From NCBI GenBank assembly GCA_003555285.1, contig PWGH01000102.1, forward strand, positions 1-5,153: a DNA stretch of 5,153 bases. Reading direction: 5' to 3'. The position numbers and the translations under genes are program-made. Source of the DNA: Thioalkalivibrio sp. GTDB lineage: Bacteria; Pseudomonadota; Gammaproteobacteria; Ectothiorhodospirales; Ectothiorhodospiraceae. Of this stretch, positions 1 through 5,153 are shown in pieces; the first letter of the stretch is position 1, and the number at the start of each line of letters is the position of its first letter. A model generated the notes under the pieces. It was not told where the DNA came from, ran no database searches, and saw nothing but the letters and a program-made list of their open reading frames with translations.

Positions 1-3000
1 GCCCGGGCCGGCTCCGGCAGCAGGCCGAAGCGGTCGATGAACTCGACCTCGAGCTCGCGCAAGGCCGCGCCATCGGGGGCGCTCGCCAGCCGCTTGTACA
101 GGATCAGGCGGGTGTGCACGTCGGGGACATAGGTTTCCGGGAGCAGGGCGGATAGCCCCAGTTCCACCTCGGTGCTGCGGGTGTCGGCGCCGTCGAGCTC
201 GGGCAGGTGACCCGAACGCAGTGCCTGGACCGCGCGGTTGAGCAGATCGTTGTACATCGAAAACCCGACCTCGGTGATCTGCCCGCTCTGTTCGGCCCCC
301 AGGAGTTCGCCGGCGCCGCGGATCTCCAGATCGTGGCTCGCCAAGGTGAAGCCGACGCCGAGGTCCTCGAGGGCGGCGATGGCCTCCAGGCGCTTGTGGG
401 CATCGCGGGTCATCGTCTTGGGCGGCGGCGTGAGCAGGTAGGCGTAGGCGCGATGATGGGAACGCCCGACGCGGCCACGCAGCTGGTGCATCTGGGCGAG
501 CCCGAGCCGGTCCGCGCGGTTCATGATGATGGTGTTGGCGGTTGGGACGTCGATTCCGGTCTCGATGATCGTGGTGCAGACCAGCACGTTGAAGCGCCGG
601 TGGTAGAAGTCCAGCATCACCTGTTCGAGTTCACGCTCGCGCATCTGGCCGTGGGCGATCCCGATGCGCGCCCCCGGCAGCAGGTCCTGCAGCCGCTCCG
701 AGGTCCGGGCGATGCTGTCGACTTCGTTGTGCAGGAAGTAGACCTGGCCGCCGCGGCGGATCTCGCGCAGGCAGGCCTCCTGGATGATCGCGTCGTTCCA
801 CTCGTGCACGAAGGTCTTGATCGCCAGCCGTGCCCGCGGCGGGGTGGCGATGATCGACAGGTCGCGCAGGCCGGCGAGCGCCATGTTCAGGGTGCGCGGG
901 ATCGGTGTCGCTGTCAGGGTCAGCAGATCGACCTCGGCACGCAGCTTCTTCAGCGATTCCTTGTGGCGCACGCCGAAGCGCTGCTCCTCATCGACGATCA
1001 CCAGCCCAAGATTGCTGAACTGAAGGCCGCTCTGCAGCAGCTTGTGGGTGCCGATGACGATGTCGACCTTGCCCTCGTCCAGGCCCTGGAGCACCGTCGC
1101 CTGGTCCTTGGCGCTGCGAAAGCGCGACAACGATTCGATCCGCACCGGCCAGTCCGCGAAGCGGTCGCTGAAATTCTGATGGTGCTGCTGGGCGAGCAGG
1201 GTGGTGGGCACCAGGACGACAACCTGGCGCTGATTCTCGACTGCGACGAAGGCCGCCCGCATTGCGACCTCGGTCTTGCCGAAGCCGACATCCCCGCAGA
1301 CCACGCGGTCCATCGGTTGTGTGGCGGCCATGTCGGCGAGCACCGCGTCGATCGCCTGGGCCTGGTCCGGGGTTTCCTCGAAGGGAAAGGCTGCCGCGAA
1401 GGCGTGGTAATCCGGCGTCCCGATGGCGAAGGCATGGCCCTCGCGCGCGGCCCGGCGGGCGTAGATCTCCAAGAGCTCGGCCGCGACGTCGCGCGCGCGC
1501 TCGGCGGCCTTGCGCCGAGCGCGGGACCATTGTTCGCTGCCCAGCCGGTGCAGCGGGGCGTGTTCGCTGTCGGCGCCGGTATATCGGCTGATCAGATGCA
1601 GCGAGGACACCGGCACGTAGAGCTTCGCGGCATCGGCGTATTCGAGTGCCAGGAATTCCGCCGGCTGATCCCCGATGGTCAGCGTCTGCAAACCCAGGTA
1701 GCGGCCGACGCCGTTCTCCTCGTGCACCACCGGCGCCCCGATGTGCAGGTCGTTCAGGTTCTGGATGACCGCGTCGGCATCGCGGGTCGGCTTCATCCGG
1801 CGTCGGGACTGCTGGGCGCGTTCGCCGAACAGCGCCGTCTCCGGAATCACGGCCAGCGTGTCGGACAGCAGCAAGCCCTCGGACAGACTGGCCACGGTGA
1901 GCATGGTCTTCGCGGTGCCGACCTGGAAGGCGGCCCAGTCCTCGGCCGGTTCTGCGGGTAGGGCCTGTTCGCGCAGCAGGGTGCCAAGGGCCTCGCGCCG
2001 GCCGGCGGATTCGGCGGTCAGCAGCACCCGCTGTGGACCTTCGAGGAAGGCCCGCAGCCGCTCGGCCGGGTCCGGCCGTCCGGGCTGCATGTCCAGCGGC
2101 GGCAAAGGCTGCTGCGCGAAGGCCACCGGGTGCCCGCGTCCGGGGGGCAGCGGGTTCGCCGCCGGGCCGAGCGCAATCCCGGAATGACGACTGAGCCCGG
2201 CGGACAGGGCCGCCTCGTCCAGGTAGAGCGCCGGCGGCGGCAACAGCGGTCGTTCGGCCTGATGGCCAAGTTGTTCGTAGCGCGAGACCACCTCCTCGGC
2301 AAAGCGCCGGGCGGCGCCGGCGATGTCGCCGAACTGCACGATCCGGGCCTCCGGGCAGTAGTCGAACAGGGTGTCCAGGCCCTCGAAGAACAGTGGCAAG
2401 TAGGACTCCACGCCCGGGGGTGCCAGGCCCTCACTGACATCGCGGTAGATTCCGTGGCGGGCGGGATCGCCGGCAAAGCGCGCGCGATAGCGTCCGCGAA
2501 AGGCCTTGATGGCCTCGGCGTTCAACGGAAACTCATGGCTGGGCAGGATATCGAGCCGATCGATGCGGTCGCTGGAACGTTGGGTTTCGGGATCGAACAG
2601 CCGCAGGGAATCGATCTCGTCGTCGAGAAACTCGACCCGCACCGGCAGTTCCCCGCCCATGGGGAAGATGTCCAGGATCTCGCCGCGGACCGCGAACTCG
2701 CCATGCGAGAGCACCTGCAGCACGCCCTGGTAGCCGGCATCGGCGAGGCTCTGGCGCAGGCCGATGCGATCCAGGTGTTGCCCAACCTGCAGGGCCAGGC
2801 ATTCACCCTGCAGCCATTGCCGCGGTGGCAGGCGCTGCATCAGGGTTGCGACCGGCACTACCACCAGGCCCCGCGTCAGGGCGGGCAGCCGATGCAGGGT
2901 GCGCAGCCGTTCGGAGACGATGTCCTCGTGTGGCGAAAAGACGTCGAAGGGCAGGGTCTCCCAATCCGGTAGCCGCAGGATCGGCAGATCGGTGGCGGCG

Positions 3001-3197
3001 GCGAAAAACTGCCATTCCGCGATCCATTGGTCGGCGGCCTCGGTGCTCTCGGTGATCACCAGCAACGGATGGGCGAAGTCGCGGGCGGCCTGGGCCAGCG
3101 CGAGCACCGCCGGCGTGAACCCGAGCTCCGCCCAGGTCTCGAAGCCCGAGGACGGCAGACGACCGGGTTTCAAGGGGTTGCGCAAAGCTTCAGGCAT
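1..3197 (-). CDS. mfd: Transcription-repair coupling factor Mfd (3' end beyond window)
   Basis: Mfd is a cytoplasmic ATP-driven translocase. It binds RNA polymerase stalled at DNA lesions, pushes it off and recruits UvrA for nucleotide excision repair. The frame is open for 1065 codons with no internal stop or frameshift. Visible domains: a UvrB-like module, about residues 1-350 (DWETLPFDVFSPHEDI, then GEFAVRG and DIFPMGGELP); a CarD-like RNA polymerase-interaction domain from about 485 (HIGAPVVHEENGVGRY, then AKLYVPVSSLHLISRY); a RecG-like SF2 motor with Walker A GDVGFGKTE at 635-643 (Lys641), DEEQ box 736-739, TATPIPRT 762-769 and motif VI QLRGRVGRS 905-913; and the start of the C-terminal TRCF domain, about 990 onward. 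E. coli Mfd has 1148 residues, so about 80-90 are missing. ATG at 3197 is the first ordinary start after an in-frame stop at 3276-3278, and its MPE start matches E. coli. No clear Shine-Dalgarno sequence precedes it. Confidence 0.98.
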   Translation of the reverse strand, partial: MPEALRNPLKPGRLPSSGFETWAELGFTPAVLALAQAARDFAHPLLVITESTEAADQWIAEWQFFAAATDLPILRLPDWETLPFDVFSPHEDIVSERLRTLHRLPALTRGLVVVPVATLMQRLPPRQWLQGECLALQVGQHLDRIGLRQSLADAGYQGVLQVLSHGEFAVRGEILDIFPMGGELPVRVEFLDDEIDSLRLFDPETQRSSDRIDRLDILPSHEFPLNAEAIKAFRGRYRARFAGDPARHGIYRDVSEGLAPPGVESYLPLFFEGLDTLFDYCPEARIVQFGDIAGAARRFAEEVVSRYEQLGHQAERPLLPPPALYLDEAALSAGLSRHSGIALGPAANPLPPGRGHPVAFAQQPLPPLDMQPGRPDPAERLRAFLEGPQRVLLTAESAGRREALGTLLREQALPAEPAEDWAAFQVGTAKTMLTVASLSEGLLLSDTLAVIPETALFGERAQQSRRRMKPTRDADAVIQNLNDLHIGAPVVHEENGVGRYLGLQTLTIGDQPAEFLALEYADAAKLYVPVSSLHLISRYTGADSEHAPLHRLGSEQWSRARRKAAERARDVAAELLEIYARRAAREGHAFAIGTPDYHAFAAAFPFEETPDQAQAIDAVLADMAATQPMDRVVCGDVGFGKTEVAMRAAFVAVENQRQVVVLVPTTLLAQQHHQNFSDRFADWPVRIESLSRFRSAKDQATVLQGLDEGKVDIVIGTHKLLQSGLQFSNLGLVIVDEEQRFGVRHKESLKKLRAEVDLLTLTATPIPRTLNMALAGLRDLSIIATPPRARLAIKTFVHEWNDAIIQEACLREIRRGGQVYFLHNEVDSIARTSERLQDLLPGARIGIAHGQMRERELEQVMLDFYHRRFNVLVCTTIIETGIDVPTANTIIMNRADRLGLAQMHQLRGRVGRSHHRAYAYLLTPPPKTMTRDAHKRLEAIAALEDLGVGFTLASHDLEIRGAGELLGAEQSGQITEVGFSMYNDLLNRAVQALRSGHLPELDGADTRSTEVELGLSALLPETYVPDVHTRLILYKRLASAPDGAALRELEVEFIDRFGLLPEPAR

Positions 3198-3231
3198 CAG
3201 GCAGTCACGGGGTGGCGAAACGGGAGCGCGC

Positions 3232-3237
3232 AGTATA
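3232..3237 (-). promoter_or_regulatory. Possible -10 element for mfd (TATACT)
   Basis: On the minus strand the hexamer TATACT matches the sigma-70 -10 consensus TATAAT at five of six bases. It lies 34 bases before the mfd ATG, so transcription would start near 3225 and leave a leader of about 28 bases. At the expected 17-base spacing the -35 position reads CGGCCG, which does not resemble TTGACA, and no TGn extension precedes the hexamer. An activator-dependent or weak constitutive promoter is possible. The call rests on the hexamer and its position in the gap before mfd. Confidence 0.35.
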
Positions 3238-3241
3238 CCGA

Positions 3242-3272
3242 CCTGCGACCCCGCCGGCCGAGAACCCGCAGG
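3242..3272. repeat. Inverted repeat just upstream of the putative mfd -10
   Basis: The six-base arms CCTGCG (3242-3247) and CGCAGG (3267-3272) are perfect inverted copies around a 19-base GC-rich spacer. The repeat covers the place where a -35 element for mfd would sit, so a protein-binding site is conceivable. Six-base arms in GC-rich DNA also arise easily by chance. No T-tract follows on either strand, so it is not a canonical intrinsic terminator. Confidence 0.25.
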
Positions 3273-3284
3273 GGATCAGGCAAC

Positions 3285-3316
3285 GCCGAGGTGAATGACC
3301 GCAAGGGCGCCTCGGC
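3285..3316 (-). repeat. Inverted repeat downstream of aguB; hairpin without T-tract
   Basis: GCCGAGG (3285-3291) and CCTCGGC (3310-3316) are perfect seven-base inverted copies around an 18-base loop. In the aguB transcript the hairpin would form about 22 bases after the stop codon. That position suits a transcript-end or 3'-stabilising structure. The bases after the stem read GTTGCC, so the uridine run of a Rho-independent terminator is missing and the loop is long. It may protect the mRNA 3' end, assist Rho-dependent termination, or be coincidental. Confidence 0.35.
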
Positions 3317-3338
3317 ACTGGGATGATTGAACACCGGA

Positions 3339-4214
3339 TCAGTCGATGAAGCGGCGCAGCAGGTCGCCGTAGGCATCGATGCGCCGATCGCGCAGGAAAG
3401 GCCACTGGCGCCGTACCGCCTCGGTGCGGGTGGGATCGATGATGGCCTGCACCCGTTCCGGGGCGTCGCTGCCACCCGCGGCCAGAATCTCCCCTTGGGG
3501 GCCGGCAATGAAGCTCGAACCCCAGAAGGTCGCACCTGCGGTGACCCCGGAGGGATCGGGCTCGAAGCCGACCCGGTTGCAGGCCAGCAGGGGCAGGTTG
3601 TTGGCGATGGCGTGGCCCCGCTGCACGGTGATCCAGGCGTCCCGCTGGCGGGCCTGTTCGTCGGGCGTATCGCCGGGGTCCCAGCCGATGGCAGTGGGAT
3701 AGATCAGCACTTCGGCCCCCGCGAGCGCCATCAGGCGCGCGGCCTCCGGGTACCACTGATCCCAGCACACCAGCACGCCCAGACGCCCAACAGAGGTGTC
3801 GATGGGGCGAAACCCGAGGTCCCCGGGCGTGAAGTAGTACTTCTCGTAGTAGCCGGGATCGTCCGGGATGTGCATCTTGCGATAGCGTCCGGCCAATTGC
3901 CCATCGCGCTCGAAGACCCCCGCCGTGTTGTGGTAAAGACCGGCGGCGCGGTGCTCGAACAGCGAACCGACCAGCACCACCCGGTGCTCCCGGGCCATCG
4001 CGGCCAGGGCTTCGCTGGAGGGGCCGGGCAGGGGTTCGCCCTGATCGAAGCCTTCCGGGTGCTCGACCTGGCAGAAATAGGGTCCGGTGTGCAGTTCGGC
4101 CAGGACCACCAGATCCGCGCCGGCACGAGTGGCCTCGGCGACCGCGGCGGCGGAGGCGGCGAGATTGCTGGTGCGATCGGCGCCGTTGCGGTGCTGAATG
4201 AGGGCGACATGCAT
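3339..4214 (-). CDS. aguB: N-carbamoylputrescine amidase
   Basis: This cytoplasmic enzyme hydrolyses N-carbamoylputrescine to putrescine, CO2 and ammonia, the second step from agmatine to putrescine. The complete 291-residue protein has the usual length for bacterial and plant AguB and is a single nitrilase-fold domain. The Cys-Glu-Lys triad is intact: Glu40 in LAELHTGPYF, Lys113 in RYRKMHIPDDPGYYEKYYF, and Cys150 in GVLVCWDQWYPEAARL. The block after Lys113 and the CWDQWYPEAARL block are typical of the N-carbamoylputrescine amidase branch rather than beta-ureidopropionase or general nitrilases. There is no signal peptide. ATG at 4214 gives the family's usual short N-terminus (MHVALIQ) and has GTAGGT six bases upstream. 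Two nearby ATGs (4210 and 4219) lie in other frames. It follows aguA after 84 bases on the same strand, and the two are probably co-transcribed. Confidence 0.97.
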   Translation of the reverse strand: MHVALIQHRNGADRTSNLAASAAAVAEATRAGADLVVLAELHTGPYFCQVEHPEGFDQGEPLPGPSSEALAAMAREHRVVLVGSLFEHRAAGLYHNTAGVFERDGQLAGRYRKMHIPDDPGYYEKYYFTPGDLGFRPIDTSVGRLGVLVCWDQWYPEAARLMALAGAEVLIYPTAIGWDPGDTPDEQARQRDAWITVQRGHAIANNLPLLACNRVGFEPDPSGVTAGATFWGSSFIAGPQGEILAAGGSDAPERVQAIIDPTRTEAVRRQWPFLRDRRIDAYGDLLRRFID

Positions 4215-4220
4215 GGCATT

Positions 4221-4226
4221 ACCTAC
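4221..4226 (-). promoter_or_regulatory. Ribosome binding site of aguB (GTAGGT)
   Basis: On the minus strand GTAGGT ends six bases before the aguB ATG. It contains AGGT, a partial match to the Shine-Dalgarno core AGGAGGT, at normal spacing. This supports ATG 4214 over the out-of-frame ATGs beside it. Its outer three bases belong to the first unit of the 16-base repeat array, so anything binding the array could affect aguB translation. Confidence 0.5.
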
Positions 4227-4271
4227 CGGGTTTGGCGAGTACAGGGTTTGACAGGTACAAGGGTTGGCCAG
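4224..4271. repeat. Three imperfect 16-base direct repeats between aguA and aguB
   Basis: Three contiguous units with an exact 16-base period read, on the plus strand, taccgggtttggcgag (4224-4239), tacagggtttgacagg (4240-4255) and tacaagggttggccag (4256-4271). Pairwise identities are 12, 12 and 11 of 16. Every unit starts with TAC and has a G-run followed by a T-run and G. On the transcript strand each core reads roughly CAAACCC-nGTA. No fourth unit continues on either side. The array fills over half of the aguA-aguB gap and reaches the aguB ribosome binding site. It could be a set of protein-binding sites, a leader RNA element or a decayed tandem duplication. The sequence does not decide which. 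Confidence 0.6.
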
Positions 4272-4287
4272 GGCGGTGGCCCGCGGC

Positions 4288-4297
4288 CGGTCGACCG
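4288..4297. repeat. Ten-base perfect palindrome just after the aguA stop
   Basis: CGGTCGACCG is a perfect palindrome starting one base after the aguA stop codon in transcript order. The flanking bases (C4287 and A4298) do not pair, so it does not extend into a longer stem, and no T-run follows. As RNA it would make only a tight hairpin. It is most likely chance in GC-rich sequence, although a small dimeric-protein site cannot be excluded. Confidence 0.3.
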
Positions 4298-4298
4298 A

Positions 4299-5153
4299 TC
4301 AATCCGCGGTGGGCAGGACACCGGCCGGGTACTGCATCGTCAGGCAATGCAGGCTTCCACCCTGGCGAATGATTTCACAGCAATCGATCCCGATCACCTC
4401 GCGCCCGTGAAAGGCCCGGGCGAGGCGGTCCAGCGCCACGGCGTCGGCCAGGTCGTCGTAGATCGGAACCAGTACGGCCCCGTTGATGACCAAAAAGTTC
4501 GCATAGGTGGCGGCCAGACGGCGCCCACCCTCGACAATGGGAGCCGGCAGGGGCAGCGGAATCAGGGTGTAGGGGGCGCCGTTGGCCTGCCGGAAGGTGG
4601 CCAATTGGTCCGCCATGCGCTGCAATTCAGCGTGTTGCGGATCGCGGGTATCGGTGGCCTGGGTATACGCGATGGTTGCCGGATCGCAGAAGCGGGCCAG
4701 GGTGTCGATGTGGCTGTCGGTGTCATCGCCCTCGAGGGTGCCGTGTTCCAACCAGAGAATCCGCTCGGCCCCCAGGTGTTCGCGCAGGCGCGCTTCGATC
4801 ACGGCCTGGGACAACGCTGGGTTTCGGGTCGGGGTCAGCAGGCAGTGACGGGTGGTGAGTAGGGTGCCCCGCCCGTCGGATTCGATGCTGCCGCCCTCCA
4901 GCACCAGGTCGATGGGAGTCACCGGATGGGTGCCGAAACAGCCCAACTCGGCGAGGCGGCCGGTCAGTCGCGTGTCCTGCTCGGCCGGGAACTTGCCGCC
5001 CCAGCCGTTGAAGACGAAATCCAACAGCCGTGGGCGGCCGGCCTCAAGCACGGTGATCGGGCCGTGATCCCGGGCCCAGGTGTCGTCTGACGGTGCGACT
5101 GCCAGATACACCCGATCGGGATCGGCACCGGCCTTGGCGAGACATTCCAACAC
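4299..5153 (-). CDS. aguA: Agmatine deiminase (5' end beyond window)
   Basis: The enzyme converts agmatine to N-carbamoylputrescine and ammonia, feeding AguB encoded next to it. It belongs to the bacterial peptidylarginine-deiminase-like guanidino-modifying fold and acts in the cytoplasm. The visible 284 residues carry the expected active site, numbered from the window edge: Asp29 in DDTWARDHGP, Glu86 in LVLEGGSIESDG, His148 and Asp150 in GDDTDSHIDTLARF, and nucleophile Cys270 in GGSLHCLTMQYPAG near the C-terminus. Spacing between these residues is close to that of characterised agmatine deiminases. The first visible codon is GTG, but it is unlikely to be the start, because the family's N-terminal PxEWxPHxxxWxxWP region is absent. 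About 70-80 residues should lie to the right. The frame ends with TGA at 4299-4301. A related peptidylarginine deiminase is a less likely reading, given the adjacent aguB. Confidence 0.95.
   Translation of the reverse strand: MLECLAKAGADPDRVYLAVAPSDDTWARDHGPITVLEAGRPRLLDFVFNGWGGKFPAEQDTRLTGRLAELGCFGTHPVTPIDLVLEGGSIESDGRGTLLTTRHCLLTPTRNPALSQAVIEARLREHLGAERILWLEHGTLEGDDTDSHIDTLARFCDPATIAYTQATDTRDPQHAELQRMADQLATFRQANGAPYTLIPLPLPAPIVEGGRRLAATYANFLVINGAVLVPIYDDLADAVALDRLARAFHGREVIGIDCCEIIRQGGSLHCLTMQYPAGVLPTAD

Noticed and set aside
988..1530. A 180-codon minus-strand frame inside mfd, which could suggest a broken mfd.
   Set aside because: Codon-by-codon reading of the mfd frame shows no stop or frameshift from 3197 to the window edge, and the motor motifs all read in that frame, so this is an off-frame shadow.
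207..1961. A 584-codon plus-strand open frame opposite mfd.
   Set aside because: It lies in the frame exactly complementary to mfd codons. Stops there need TTA, CTA or TCA codons in mfd, and I count only three (all CTA) in 1065 codons. The opposite strand has full-length Mfd motifs, while this translation has no recognisable domain.
2130..2972. A 280-codon plus-strand open frame opposite the N-terminal part of mfd.
   Set aside because: It is in the same complementary register as the other antisense frames, ends at a TAG opposite an mfd CTA codon, and lies entirely over the UvrB-like module.
3205..3768. A 187-codon minus-strand open frame overlapping the 3' part of aguB and the gap before mfd.
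   Set aside because: It is shifted relative to the conserved aguB frame, starts inside the aguB coding sequence, and has arginine- and proline-rich sequence typical of off-frame reading in GC-rich DNA.
4279..4314. GC-rich inverted arms around the aguA stop as an intrinsic terminator.
   Set aside because: The arms pair only with a bulge, overlap the coding end of aguA, and have no T-tract. The next gene of the same pathway follows on the same strand, so a terminator is not expected.
3327..4862. A 511-codon plus-strand open frame opposite aguB and much of aguA.
   Set aside because: aguA, aguB and mfd all share one codon register, so the complementary frame stays open across both genes and the 84-base gap between them. 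The translation is low-complexity and matches no family, and the minus strand encodes two enzymes with intact active sites.
5151..5153. GTG at the window edge as the true aguA start.
   Set aside because: A start there would remove the conserved N-terminal region of the family and put the first catalytic aspartate at residue 29, far earlier than in known agmatine deiminases. The gene simply continues past the edge.

Overview
The window holds three co-directional genes, all on the minus strand. In order of transcription they are agmatine deiminase (aguA, 5' end cut by the window's right edge), N-carbamoylputrescine amidase (aguB, complete) and the transcription-repair coupling factor Mfd (mfd, 3' end cut by the left edge). 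Base composition is strongly GC-rich by eye. Mfd resembles the Escherichia coli protein closely along its whole visible length. Together these suggest a high-GC gammaproteobacterium; I cannot place it more precisely.

Layout: positions 1-3197 are mfd, an uninterrupted frame of 1065 codons that I walked codon by codon. Positions 3198-3338 are a 141-base gap with two inverted repeats and a TATACT hexamer that could serve mfd as a -10 element. Positions 3339-4214 are aguB. Positions 4215-4298 are an 84-base gap with a Shine-Dalgarno-like site for aguB, three imperfect 16-base direct repeats and a 10-base palindrome. Positions 4299-5153 are aguA without its first roughly 70-80 codons.

How the genes work together: AguA converts agmatine to N-carbamoylputrescine and AguB hydrolyses that to putrescine, CO2 and ammonia. 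The pair is the classical two-step agmatine route to putrescine, and every catalytic residue I looked for is present. Mfd is a housekeeping DNA-repair translocase. It has no biochemical link to the agu genes, and its own promoter-like element suggests it can be transcribed separately.

I see no mobile element, RNA gene, CRISPR array or undescribed multi-gene system. The long plus-strand open frames (up to 584 codons) are antisense shadows caused by codon bias. The least explained structure is the 16-base repeat array between aguA and aguB.
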